DNA from: Saprospirales bacterium
GTDB taxonomy: Bacteria > Bacteroidota > Bacteroidia > Chitinophagales > Saprospiraceae
Length of the DNA stretch: 64,000 bases
NCBI GenBank assembly: GCA_016719895.1
Contig: JADJYG010000030.1
Location: forward strand, 124,001-188,000
Direction of reading: 5' to 3'
Position 1 is the first letter of the stretch. Each line of letters starts with the position of its first letter. Below, piece by piece: positions 19,601-28,532 of the stretch. The position numbers and the translations under genes are program-made. Under the pieces are notes generated by a model. That model saw only the letters and a list, made by a program, of their open reading frames with translations, did not search any database and was not told the origin of the DNA.

Positions 19601-21041
19601 CGGCCTTCGAAAATCCGGCGCGGGTACGGCTTTCCCGTTTAATCCGGACGGATCGCCGCAACAAAGCGTCACGTTTACCTGCGATGAGCTGGGCACCCAG
19701 CCGGTCGAATTATGGGCCAGCGACGCGGCTGGCAATTTGAATGTTTGTGAAACATACGTCATCGTGCAGGACAATTTCGGTATATGCCCCAATACGCAGG
19801 CTACGGTGGCCGGCTGGGTAAGTACGGAAAGCGGTGTTGGCCTGGAAGACGCCGGCGTCGAACTGGACGGCGACACGCCCGCGGTGCCGTCCAATGGGAT
19901 TTTTGACTGGTCTGATCAGGACGGCCTCTTCCGTTTCAACAACGCCCTGCCCTTTGGAACCAACCTGACGCTCACGCCAACCAAGGACAACGACCCGCTC
20001 AACGGGGTATCGACGTTCGACCTGGTGCTGATCAACAAGCATATCCTGGGCCAGGCCTTGCTCGACAGCCCCTTCAAGATCATCGCGGCTGATGCTAACG
20101 GCAGCAGGACCCTGTCGACGTTTGACATCGTCGAATTGCGCAAACTGATCCTTGGGCTGCAAACCGAATTGCCTAATAACAACTCCTGGCGCTTTGTCGA
20201 TAAGGCATACGTGTTCCCCGATCCGGAAAATCCGTTTCAGGAGATATTTCCGGAAACCCGGCAGATCGCCAACCTGAACTCCAGTATGCTGCAGGAAAAT
20301 TTTATTGCCGTTAAAATTGGCGACGTCAATGGCAATGCGGTCACAAGTACCCTGCAGGATGGCTCCGATCGCAGCGCCGGAACGGCGCTTTTCCAGGTAA
20401 ACAGCACTGCCGGCGACCGTGTCGGCCCGGGCCAGCAATTCAGCGTGTCTGTAACACCGGATGAAGATTTGCATGGCTGCCAGTTTACCCTGGTTTATCC
20501 GGGACTGGATTTGCTGGCCCTCGAGCCCGGCCCGAATATGACACCGGATAACTTTGCTGTATTCCCGGAGCCCGGCGCGCTCACCATGAGTTGGAACGGC
20601 GACGGCATACCGTCGTTTACGCTGCAGTTGCGCGCCCGGCAAGGCGGCCAACTGAGCCATTTGCTTAGAGTGTCGGGCCGGATCACTGCAGCTGAGGCTT
20701 ACCGCCGGAATGGCACGCCGGGGGAAACGCTGGATATAGCGCTGCGCTTCCCGGGCGAAAATGGAGAAACTATTGCCGGCCAGGCTTTCGAGTTGTATCC
20801 CAATCTGCCCAACCCCTGGCACGATAATACCCGGGTCCGTTGCTTTATGCCCGAAGCGGGTGTCGCTACCTTGACCTTGTTTGATCCTTCCGGAAAAATC
20901 CTCCACCAGCAATCCCAATCGCTGGAGAAGGGCTTTCAATCCATCCCGGTACAGGCCGCCTTACCTGGAGTGACCGGCGTAATGTATTACCGGATAGATA
21001 CGGATTCGGATAGCGCCGTGGGGAAAATGATGCGGTTTTGA
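16647..21041 (+). CDS. Giant secreted protein with dockerin-like repeats and a T9SS sorting domain
   Basis: This is a 1464-residue exported protein. A signal peptide with a long hydrophobic core (GSCLLLLLFSGLRLHGQG) is followed by repeated beta-sandwich-like modules with conserved cysteines and phrases such as VTDGCGNSSTC, VRDNQPPKI and IDDGCGNETIC, typical of HYR-like adhesion modules in Bacteroidota. Around residues 1120-1235 a dockerin-like pair occurs (FDLVLINKHILGQ, FDIVELRKLILGL, KIGDVNGNAV). The end (YPNLPNPWHDNTRVRC to a basic KMMRF tail) is a type A Por secretion sorting domain, so it should be exported and attached by type IX secretion. The partner and ligand are unknown. It is followed by the first repeat array. 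Confidence 0.85.
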   Translation: MKTYPPRICSLTYSVRLLSVSGSCLLLLLFSGLRLHGQGCNNLSQIALDENCSVEITPDMVLEGTPADSNYVVQLTTPTGTPAGTVLSALHLGQTFLATVTDTTTGNSCWGMLVVEDHLPPVLQCTDLLLPCALPDVAPAYLSLLGIAGAVPVVTENCAAYELTFTDTWTTLACDDPQDRSASILRIWTAVDASGNQTSCSQYLQIRRTHVQDVLFPADTTLNCADNPLTIPTSTGEPYASAYGRKFPLYTGSNSCALDIVYQDQILPLCPGAYKILRTWTIYDDCLPTSNTPPGTNPLQYIQVIKVLDTQAPLFQCPADTVVSTDPFYCHRNFDLPDVALRDACSGIAAIRADWKVGGIPRALTGWLSDFPGNNHWTPDTLGALGVAENLPAGIFPIQYTVTDGCGNSSTCTFILTVSDGVVPWAVCDEYTQVALGITGAALVQATTFDDGSGDNCSPVQFKVRRVETNPCQPNDRFLDAVKFCCADVGDTVAVILRVFDLPVDTGAISLTEKENHASDCLVRVFVEDKIKPVCQAPFNATVSCLNFDPGLSSYGTPVYADNCCLDTFFELPPNYSLFDTLCNRGTITRAFRAFDCYGLSSQCTQRLVVTYDQNYWVKFPDDVFVSDCDTTGVYSPGPQVFGEDCETIAISYQDNVSTGGILSCYWIERRWMVVDCSTYNPNLPLIDVPNPNPAPDPLDAQNTPGPIVAPPGNSPPATQMRITPLDPHPTDYSKFWAANANGYLYRQIISVRDNQPPKIRGCPFISQPVQFCDHTDNDPLFWNEWYWQNPFIANSHDLCENRADLAVTASDGCSKGNVNIRYLLFLDLDGDGTQETVVNSINPPPPNTVFFGNALTPNFTGGTPRAFDERPVPQEEKYFFTIQKGGFVNVTGYVRWATLNNPNQYVSPQLPHGVHRIMWVIDDGCGNETICEYPIQIRDCHVPDLVCLNGLSVDIPAEKSITLFANDFLWYVNDNCTPANQIKIGLRKSGAGTAFPFNPDGSPQQSVTFTCDELGTQPVELWASDAAGNLNVCETYVIVQDNFGICPNTQATVAGWVSTESGVGLEDAGVELDGDTPAVPSNGIFDWSDQDGLFRFNNALPFGTNLTLTPTKDNDPLNGVSTFDLVLINKHILGQALLDSPFKIIAADANGSRTLSTFDIVELRKLILGLQTELPNNNSWRFVDKAYVFPDPENPFQEIFPETRQIANLNSSMLQENFIAVKIGDVNGNAVTSTLQDGSDRSAGTALFQVNSTAGDRVGPGQQFSVSVTPDEDLHGCQFTLVYPGLDLLALEPGPNMTPDNFAVFPEPGALTMSWNGDGIPSFTLQLRARQGGQLSHLLRVSGRITAAEAYRRNGTPGETLDIALRFPGENGETIAGQAFELYPNLPNPWHDNTRVRCFMPEAGVATLTLFDPSGKILHQQSQSLEKGFQSIPVQAALPGVTGVMYYRIDTDSDSAVGKMMRF

Positions 21042-22050
21042 CGCAGGGACAGGATTTATTTAATGGGACAGGATTTGCAGGATTTCTCAGGATCGACAGG
21101 ATTTTTTGCGTAGAGGGATGGGACAGGATTTGCAGGATTTCGCAGGATCGACAGGATTTTTTGCCCGTAGAGTAGAGGGACAGGATTTGCAGGATTTCGC
21201 AGGATTTACAGGATTTTTTGCGTAGAGGGATGGGACAGGATTTATTTAATGGGACAGGATTTGCAGGATTTCTCAGGATTTACAGGATTTTTTGCGTAGC
21301 GGGATGGGACAGGATTTGCAGGATTTCGCAGGATTTACAGGATTTTATTAAGAGATCACACGTTCGTTTTTCCCAATCCGCATTTTTATCCTGTCAAGCG
21401 TGCGAGCTCCTGCCACTCCTGTCCCTCTACTCTACGGGCAAAAAATCCTGTTAATCCTGCGAAATCCTGCAAATCCTGTCCCTCTACTCTACGGGCAAAA
21501 AATCCTGCAAATCCTGTCCCTCTACTCTACGGGCAAAAAAAAAAATCCTGCAAATCCTGTCCCTCTACTCTACGGGCAAAAAATCCTGTTAATCCTGCGA
21601 AATCCTGCAAATCCTGTCCCTCTACTCTACGGGCAAAAAATCCTGTTAATCCTGAGAAATCCTGCAAATCCTGTCCCTCTACTCTACGGGCAAAAAATCC
21701 TGTTAATCCTGAGAAATCCTGCAAATCCTGTCCCTCTACTCTACGGGCAAAAAATCCTGTTAATCCTGCGAAATCCTGCAAATCCTGTCCCTCTACTCTA
21801 CGGGCAAAAAATCCTGTTAATCCTGCGAAATCCTGTAAATCCTGTCCCATCCCTCTACGCAAAAAATCCTGTAAATCCTGCGAAATCCTGCAAATCCTGT
21901 CCCTCTACTCTACGGGCAAAAAATCCTGTTAATCCTGCGAAATCCTGCAAATCCTGTCCCTCTACTCTACGGGCAAAAAATCCTGTTAATCCTGCGAAAT
22001 CCTGTAAATCCTGTCCCAACAACTTTCAAAAAAATCCTGCCCGCCCTGTC
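21042..22050. repeat. Inverted arrays of a 9-10 bp periodic repeat (AGGATT family)
   Basis: Between two convergent genes the sequence consists of units built from CAGGATTTGCAGGATTTCG plus a T-run and GTAGAGGGA or similar. In 21045-21350 the units run in the plus orientation. After a unique stretch of about 60 bp (21351-21410) they continue to about 22020 as reverse complements (TAATCCTGCGAAATCCTG... with CTCTACTCTACGGGC). Transcripts entering from either side could fold into very long hairpins. Long open frames here (one of 454 codons) come from the repeat and are not genes. Confidence 0.9.
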
Positions 22051-22072
22051 GAAAAACAGTATGCGAAAGGCG

Positions 22073-23122
22073 TCAGTGCCCCAGGGCTGATGCGTACAAA
22101 GCCAGGTACGCTGCTGCCACATCTTCCATTCGGGCGGCTCTACCGGAGTTATCGGTTGCCGGCGTCGTCAACGCATGTAATACTGCCGTTGCCAAACTGG
22201 TATCCGAATCGGCGCAAACGCCGATGTCCGGCGCCGCCCCCACCGGCGTACTTACAACCTGGCAGCCATGGGCCGCAGCCTCTGCCAAAACGTAACCGAA
22301 GGATTCAAAATTTGCGGTATGGAGCAGTACGCGGCTGTTGCGCATGGCTTCCAACACCTGCGCACGGGGCAATTGGCCGGCGAACGTCACCGTCTGCCCC
22401 AGGTCGAGCTGCCTGGCCAGGGTTTGGAGTGCGTATTTTTCCGGGCCGGCGCCGATCAACATGGCGCGCACGGCTGGCTGCGCATCTGCCACCAGACGCA
22501 GCACCCGGAGCCAGCGCGACCAGTTTTTCACGGGAAGCAAAGCGCCGGCGCCAAGCACGTCCACCGAACGTTCGGGAGGTAAATGCGCTGGCAGCTCCTG
22601 CGCCACTATTCCCCAGGGAATACAATGCCCCGGCCGGAACCCACATGTTTTTTCCAGCGCGGCTGCATGAAAATCGGAGAGTGCCACCAGCCGGCCGGCA
22701 TGTCCGGCGTTCAGCCGCCGGAGGTAGCGGTTTGCTGGCAATACATCCTGGCCCATCAGGGTAGTGCGGTGGGGTATTCCCCAGCGGGCACAGAACTGTT
22801 CGCCTAATATCCAGGCCGGCCCCAGCCAAAAGCTGTGTACCAGCGCTGTTTGGGCGTTTTCCTGAATTTGCTGTGCATACGCCCTTGCCCGTGCAAAGGT
22901 CTGCCAGCGCATCCAGAGCCGGTTCCGCCCGTTGCAGGGATAAACTGTCGCGCCCGGGTGATCCCACGCATAGACGTTGCTGGTAAATGGATATTCGAGG
23001 GCGATGATATGCAAATCCACTCCGAAACGGACCAGCGCGCGGGCCAGCAACTGTAAGGGAGGAATACAGTTGTGATCCTGGTCATCGGCGGCAAAGCCGG
23101 GAGTGATCCATATGATGCGCAT
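22073..23122 (-). CDS. Glycosyltransferase family 4
   Basis: This 349-residue protein has the GT-B fold pattern. The N-terminal Rossmann half starts MRIIWITPGFAADDQDHN with PPLQLLARALVRFGVDLH, the acceptor-side signature. The C-terminal half has GAGALLPVKNW, LIGAGPEKYALQ and the E-x7-E nucleotide-sugar motif in ESFGYVLAEAAAHG, followed by STPVGAAPDI. It probably transfers a sugar from a nucleotide donor to a surface glycan; the substrate cannot be predicted. It is followed downstream, on its own strand, by the repeat array that separates it from the convergent gene ending at 21041. The amylase gene lies 200 bp upstream on the same strand. Confidence 0.85.
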   Translation of the reverse strand: MRIIWITPGFAADDQDHNCIPPLQLLARALVRFGVDLHIIALEYPFTSNVYAWDHPGATVYPCNGRNRLWMRWQTFARARAYAQQIQENAQTALVHSFWLGPAWILGEQFCARWGIPHRTTLMGQDVLPANRYLRRLNAGHAGRLVALSDFHAAALEKTCGFRPGHCIPWGIVAQELPAHLPPERSVDVLGAGALLPVKNWSRWLRVLRLVADAQPAVRAMLIGAGPEKYALQTLARQLDLGQTVTFAGQLPRAQVLEAMRNSRVLLHTANFESFGYVLAEAAAHGCQVVSTPVGAAPDIGVCADSDTSLATAVLHALTTPATDNSGRAARMEDVAAAYLALYASALGH

Positions 23123-23322
23123 GCGAGGGCTTCAGAAAAGATGGAGAGCGGATCGTGTAATACGTCCGCTCTCGCGTATAATAGACGCCCGCACTTCATT
23201 CGGGCGGGCGGAAGGACGGCGGTCCCGGCGAACCCGGGATTCCACCGTTTTTTTGTTTCCATGCAGGATGTCCGGTTGGAACAACCCTGCAAATTTACCG
23301 GATTTTTCAAGGGCATACAAGA

Positions 23323-26133
23323 TCACCGCAGGAGTTTCCGGACCAGCCGGTCGCCGTTTGCATCCGTGACCGAAATCCAATATACCCCTGATGCCCACGC
23401 GGTTGCATCCACCGGCACTTGTTGCCGGCCGGCCGGCAGTTCGCCGCACCAGGGCATGGCTATGCGGCGGCCGGTCAGATCGAGCACATCCACCTGTACC
23501 CAGGCGTTTGTCCGGAGGGTAAAGTCGACAAAAAAGTGGTGCTGGGCCGGATTGGGGAATACCAGCATATCGCTGAAGGGCCCGCGCACTTCGGGCGCCG
23601 GCGTGGGGTTGACGCCGAAGGGCAGTGGCACGTACTGATCGAGGAATAAGCGGTATTGCCCCGGTTCCAGGGCAATGGAAGTGGTTGCGGTGCTGACGTC
23701 CAGGGTGCTGCCGCTGTAATAGTCGTACCAGGTGCCGGTATGTTGAAAATCGACGGTTGACGTTGTGGCGGTCACCCCGGCATTGGCCACCACGGCGGCA
23801 TTCATGGCAGGGCTGTTCAGGTAGATGGTGCGCAGTTGGCCGGCGCCGGTGTTTAACTGGAAATCCGCAGTTTCGAACAAATCGTAATTTTTGCGCAGAT
23901 GCAGCAGGGCCGCCGTCACGTCGTGCAGGCGCCGGCGGTAGGGATCGTCGAGATAATCCCAGCGAATAGGCTTGGGGTCGACGCGGCAGCCGTCTTTAAT
24001 GGTGCCGTCGGGACACTGGTTGATCGAAAAATCGTAGCCGAGCTCGCCGAATTCCCAGAGCATTTTCGGGCCGGGCACCGTGTATAGCAGGTTGGTCAGC
24101 ATTTCGAGCCGGCGCATGGCGATGATGGGCGATTTGACGTTGTAGGCCGGATTAGCCGAGTTGCCCTTGGTCAGGCATTCGTAGGCGATGCGTTCTTCGT
24201 CGTGGCTTTCCATGTAGCCGACCAGGTGCGGCACGGTCCAGCCGCGTTGGGTGTGCGCTATCCAGCGGAGGTCGGCGCCGGTGTTGTTGCCTTTTGCCAG
24301 ATCGATAAAAGCGTCGTGCATATTTCCCCACAGCATCATGCCGTATTCGGCCAGTTCTTTTTCCTCGGTGTTGTCGGCGAAGTGCTCCAGAATGACGTAG
24401 GCGGCAGGGTCGACGCTCCAGATAAAATCGGCGTAGTTTTTCCAGATCGCCACGCGGGAGGGGTCGTACTGGCCCCAGGCGTCGGTATTGCCGACGGTGT
24501 TTTTTTGGGTAAATCCTTTGGACAAGTCGAACCGGAAACCGTCGAGTTTGAATTCTTTCAGCCAGTATTCCAGGCAATTTTTAACATAAATTTTAGTCAG
24601 TGCGCTCTCGTGGTTAAAATCGTTGAACACGCTGAAATCATGCGTGGCTTCCGGGTTGAGCCAGGGGTTGTTGGGGGCGGGGCGGCTCATGGCGGCGTTC
24701 CAGTAGAGTTGGGCCAGTGGGCTGGAGCCCGAAGCCTGGTTGAACACAACGTCTGCAATCACCGCGATGTTGCGCTGGTGGCAGGCATCGATAAAGCGTT
24801 TAAAATCGTCCGCCGTACCGTAGTATTTATCCAGCGCTTTGTGAAAGGCGGGGTTGTAGCCCCAGCTGTTGTTGCCGTCGAATTCATTGACCGGCATCAG
24901 TTCGATAGCCGTTACGCCCAGGTTTTCGAGGTAATCGAGCGTATCGAGCAGGGTGGGGTAGTCGTGGCGCTCGAGGAAATCGCGCAGCAGCAGTTCATAC
25001 ACCACCAGGTCTGTTTTTTTCGGCCGGGCGAAGTTGGTCGCCTGCCAGTTGAAAGGCGGCTGGTTGGTTTGAAAAACTGAAACGATACCGTTGGTTTTGC
25101 CGGAGGGATAGGCGGGCAGGTTGGGGTAGGTGAGCGGCGGTATGTAGGGATCGTTCCAGGGGTCGAGCACGAGGGTGCTGAGGGGGTCCGCGATTTTGAG
25201 TTTGCCGTCTACCAGGTACTGGAAGCGGTATGGCTGGCCGGGTTGGAGGCCCGTAAGCTCAATCCACCAGATATTGTTGAGCACATTCCGGCGCAACTGG
25301 AACGCCTCGCTGGGCGCCCAGTTGTTAAAATCGCCGATGAGGTGGATGACCTGTTTCCCCGGGGCGTACAATTGCAGGCGTACGGTTTGTGCGTCGATGT
25401 AATTGATCCCATAGGCGGTGCCGGCGGGTGGGTTTTGGGGCGGCAAAGCGGCTGGGACGATGTAGATAAAATCCGAGCTGTCTTTTGCGGTACCGTTGTC
25501 AGCCACAAAAAGGATTTGGTGCACGCCGCCGCTTGCCGTCAGGTTTGTTTCCAGGAGGGTGCCGTTGGCATTGGCTGTCAGGGCGCCATTATCGTAGAGG
25601 GAAAGGGACGCCGGCACAGAGGCTGCCGCTTGCACGGCTATCGGGGCGCCGGCGGTGGTTACCAACAGGTCGGATGCGGGTTGGGTGATGACGGTTTGAA
25701 GGCCGGTATTTTCGGGGTATACCGGGTAAAAAATATCGCCGCCGTCGGTGGCGCGCCCGGCGATGCTGCCATCGGTGTTGCGGAAAACAAATGCGAGGCT
25801 GAGCACCGTTTCGCCGGGTTGGATATTGAAAAACGAATTGATATTGAACGACTTGGTCCAGCGGTTGGAGCCAGCGCTGGTCATCAGGCCAAGTGTATCG
25901 GCAACTCCCCAGGCAGTAACCACGTGTTTCCAGTTGCTGGGAGAAGTGCTCTGATTTGTGATAACACCCAGGTGGGCATATACGGGCGAAACCCCGGTCA
26001 GCGCGCCGTTGCCCTGTGTGGCGTCAAACGTAATGGTGACATCGTCAGTTACTTTTGGAAAAACGGGAAGGCAGCTGACCTGTGCGTATAAGCTGGCGGG
26101 CAAGAGCAGAAGCAAGAGTAAACGCAATTTCAT
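23323..26133 (-). CDS. Secreted GH13 alpha-amylase family enzyme with CBM48-like and T9SS domains
   Basis: This 936-residue exported enzyme has a signal peptide (LLLLLLLPASLYAQ), N-terminal beta domains, and a CBM48-like segment (INYIDAQTVRLQLYAPG with HLIGDFNNW). The GH13 barrel shows region I DVVFNQ, region II GFRFDLSKG (nucleophile Asp), region III VILEHFADN (acid/base Glu) and region IV ESHDEER (third Asp), at roughly residues 460, 535, 580 and 640. The C-terminus (MLVFPNPAQHHFFVDF to VRKLLR) is a T9SS sorting domain. It likely cleaves alpha-1,4 glucans outside the cell or on its surface. Gln replaces the usual final His of region I (FNH), which may affect specificity. Confidence 0.92.
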   Translation of the reverse strand: MKLRLLLLLLLPASLYAQVSCLPVFPKVTDDVTITFDATQGNGALTGVSPVYAHLGVITNQSTSPSNWKHVVTAWGVADTLGLMTSAGSNRWTKSFNINSFFNIQPGETVLSLAFVFRNTDGSIAGRATDGGDIFYPVYPENTGLQTVITQPASDLLVTTAGAPIAVQAAASVPASLSLYDNGALTANANGTLLETNLTASGGVHQILFVADNGTAKDSSDFIYIVPAALPPQNPPAGTAYGINYIDAQTVRLQLYAPGKQVIHLIGDFNNWAPSEAFQLRRNVLNNIWWIELTGLQPGQPYRFQYLVDGKLKIADPLSTLVLDPWNDPYIPPLTYPNLPAYPSGKTNGIVSVFQTNQPPFNWQATNFARPKKTDLVVYELLLRDFLERHDYPTLLDTLDYLENLGVTAIELMPVNEFDGNNSWGYNPAFHKALDKYYGTADDFKRFIDACHQRNIAVIADVVFNQASGSSPLAQLYWNAAMSRPAPNNPWLNPEATHDFSVFNDFNHESALTKIYVKNCLEYWLKEFKLDGFRFDLSKGFTQKNTVGNTDAWGQYDPSRVAIWKNYADFIWSVDPAAYVILEHFADNTEEKELAEYGMMLWGNMHDAFIDLAKGNNTGADLRWIAHTQRGWTVPHLVGYMESHDEERIAYECLTKGNSANPAYNVKSPIIAMRRLEMLTNLLYTVPGPKMLWEFGELGYDFSINQCPDGTIKDGCRVDPKPIRWDYLDDPYRRRLHDVTAALLHLRKNYDLFETADFQLNTGAGQLRTIYLNSPAMNAAVVANAGVTATTSTVDFQHTGTWYDYYSGSTLDVSTATTSIALEPGQYRLFLDQYVPLPFGVNPTPAPEVRGPFSDMLVFPNPAQHHFFVDFTLRTNAWVQVDVLDLTGRRIAMPWCGELPAGRQQVPVDATAWASGVYWISVTDANGDRLVRKLLR

Positions 26134-26504
26134 AGGAAACGTGGTTTGGGAAAAAAAATCCTATTTCATCCGGCTGGTGGTGAAATAGGATAAGGTGTTT
26201 TACTTTAAAAACGTATTATTTCGTCATTCCTTGGGCAAATAACGGTTGTTTTCCGGTGCCGGCAAAAAAAACGACCGGTATTTGTAATTTTCCACTATAA
26301 GTACTCGGGCTATACCCGGCGGAAATTGGTTTGCGAAAATTGACGGAATAAATTTCCAATCTCGTTTTTCGAAAACCAGTTTCCGCCGGGTATCAATCTG
26401 TTCCACTACTTAGCAGGCACTACTTGGTGAACTTCCGGAATAACGCGGTTGGCAACGTTTGTAGCCAGAAGGACAGTATCTTCGCCGACCCTTTCGATGT
26501 ATAC
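26134..26504. other. Divergent intergenic region with a long inverted repeat (26313-26392)
   Basis: No gene is supported in these 371 bp between the divergent amylase and EamA genes. There is a hairpin near 26159-26188 (CCTATTTCA against TGAAATAGG). A 27-bp inverted repeat has arms at 26313-26339 (TACCCGGCGGAAA...) and 26366-26392 (...TTTCCGCCGGGTA), two mismatches and a 26-bp loop. Its function is unknown; it could be a small palindromic element or a regulatory structure. Confidence 0.6.
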
Positions 26505-27368
26505 ATGAATATCTATCTCCGGTTGCTGACAGTAGCCTTTGTTTGGGGAGGCACGTTTATCGCTACCCGCGCGGCAGCCCAATACCTGGCGCCATTTGCC
26601 GGGGCTTTTTTGCGGTTTTTGTTTGCCAGTGCCGGTTTGTTGGCGCTTATGCTGTTGCAACAGAAGCCCTGGCCCCGCCCCGGCCGCCGTATGTTGTTGC
26701 ACCTGACCGGCATGGCCCTGACCGGCATTATTGCGTATAACTATTTCTTTTTTAGCGCTTTAAAAATATTGCCAGCCAGTCGTGCGTCGCTGTTGGTGGC
26801 CTTGAATCCGGTGATGGTTCTTTTTGCAGCCGCCTTGTTTTTTGGCGAAACGCTCCGTTGGGTGAAAGTACTGGGTGGGTTGCTGGCCTTGTTTGGCGCA
26901 GTGGTGGTGATCTCGCGAGGCGACCTTGGGCATATTTTCGACCATTTCGGGCCGGGCGAAGCCCTGGCTTTAGGATGCCCGGCCACCTGGGCGGTATACA
27001 CCTTGCTCAGCCGGCACGCCTCCGGCGATGGGTTCACTCCATTGGTGACGACGACTTATGTCTGCCTGTTCGGCACATTGGGTTTATTTCCTCTGGCGCT
27101 TTTGGACGGGTTGCCGCTGTGGGCGCTGCCGGCCCGGATTTGGGGTGCTTTGGCATACCTGGGCTTGCTGGGCACCGTCCTTGGATTTGTTTGGTATGCG
27201 GAAGGTATCCGCACCATCGGGGCTACCCGGACTGCTATTTTTAACAATTTGGTGCCGGTATTTGGCGTGTTGTTATCGGTACTGTTATTGGGGGAAACAG
27301 TGAGCTGGGTGGTCGTTGGCGGCGGTCTCTTTGTGGTCTTGGGCGTGGCAGTGATCAATTTTTTGTGA
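26505..27368 (+). CDS. EamA/DMT-family inner-membrane transporter
   Basis: This protein of about 287 residues has ten predicted membrane segments in two EamA halves. The first half begins RLLTVAFVWGGTFIATRAAAQ, with the family PFAGAFLRFLFA and LPASRASLLVALNPV segments. The second half begins GEALALGCPATWAVYTLLSR and ends with RTAIFNNLVPVFGVLLSVLLLGE. I chose the ATG at 26505, since earlier in-frame codons from 26424 encode no membrane segment. Substrates of this family are metabolites or amino acids and cannot be predicted here. A long repeat array follows the stop. Confidence 0.88.
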   Translation: MNIYLRLLTVAFVWGGTFIATRAAAQYLAPFAGAFLRFLFASAGLLALMLLQQKPWPRPGRRMLLHLTGMALTGIIAYNYFFFSALKILPASRASLLVALNPVMVLFAAALFFGETLRWVKVLGGLLALFGAVVVISRGDLGHIFDHFGPGEALALGCPATWAVYTLLSRHASGDGFTPLVTTTYVCLFGTLGLFPLALLDGLPLWALPARIWGALAYLGLLGTVLGFVWYAEGIRTIGATRTAIFNNLVPVFGVLLSVLLLGETVSWVVVGGGLFVVLGVAVINFL

Positions 27369-28532
27369 CCGACAGGATTGACCGGATTTTTTCTTTCGTA
27401 GAGTGGGACAGGATTTGCAGGATTTCGCAGGATCGACAGGCTTTTTTCTTCCGTAGAGTGGCCGGACAGGATTTGCAGGATTTCGCAGGATTGACAGGAT
27501 TTTTTCTTTCGTAGGGTGGTCGGACAGGATTTGCAGGATTTCGCAGGATTGACAGGATTTTTTCTTTCGTAGAGGAATGGGACAGGATTTGCAGGATTTC
27601 GCAGGATTGACAGGATTTTTTCTTTCGTAGAGGGATGGGACAGGATTTGCAGGATTTCGCAGGATTGACAGGATTTTTTCTTTCGTAGAGTGGTGGGACA
27701 GGATTTACAGGATTTCGCAGGATCGACAGGCTTTTTTCTTCCGTAGAGTGGCCGGACAGGATTTGCAGGATTTCGCAGGATTGACAGGATTTTTTCTTTC
27801 GTAGGGTGGTCGGACAGGATTTGCAGGATTTCGCAGGATTGACAGGATTTTTTCTTTCGTAGGGTGGTCGGACAGGATTTACAGGATTTCGCAGGATTGA
27901 CAGGATTTTTTCTTTCGTAGAGGAATGGAACAGGATTTGCAGGATTTCGCAGGATTGACAGGATTTTTCTTTCGTAGGGTGGTCGGACAGGATTTGCAGG
28001 ATTTCGCAGGATTGACAGGATTTTTTCTTTCGTAGGGTGGTCGGACAGGATTGACAGGATTTCGCAGGATTGACAGGATTTTTTCTTTCGTAGGGTGGTC
28101 GGACAGGATTTACAGGATTTCGCAGGATTGACAGGATTTTAGAAAATTAAAAAGCGCTCGCGCTTTTTAAAAAAAATCTTGTCAGGATCCTGTCGGATTC
28201 CTCTTCGCAGGTGGTCTGACACCATTTACCAGGAAATTTCGCAGGATCTGACCAGCATCTTTGCAGGATCGAAAGGATTTTAATCCTGTCCCATCCCTCT
28301 ACGCAAGAAAAAATCCGGTCGATCCTGCGAAATCCTGTAAATCCTGTCCCATCCCTCTACGCAAGAAAAAATCCGGTCGATCCTGCGAAATCCTGCAATC
28401 CTGTCCCATCTACTCTACGCAAAAAAAAATCCTGTTCATCCTGAAAAATCCTGTCAATCCTGTTCCATCCCTCTACGCAAAAAAAAATCCGGTCGATCCT
28501 GTCCCATCTACTCTACGAAAGAAAAAATCCTG
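27369..28532. repeat. Inverted arrays of the AGGATT-family repeat around a central hairpin
   Basis: Between convergent genes, about 13 plus-oriented units of about 57 bp (27369-28140; TGCAGGATTTCGCAGGATT, GACAGGATTTTTTCTTTCG and variants) are followed by a terminator-like hairpin. A degenerate stretch comes next, then about five reverse-complement units (28278-28532, CGATCCTGCGAAATCCTG). Each arm reads the same way when followed out of its neighbouring gene. No gene is supported. Confidence 0.9.
28149..28168. terminator. Bidirectional terminator-like hairpin
   Basis: AAAAAGCG-CTCG-CGCTTTTT forms an 8-bp stem with a CTCG tetraloop, flanked by A on the left and T/A on the right. It could stop transcripts from both convergent neighbours (EamA on plus, symporter on minus). 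It sits exactly where the flanking repeat arms change orientation. Confidence 0.6.

Noticed and set aside
21400..22764. A 454-codon open frame on plus and others in the repeat arrays
   Set aside because: It is built from the AGGATT-family repeat and the antisense of the glycosyltransferase; the periodic DNA keeps frames open without coding features.
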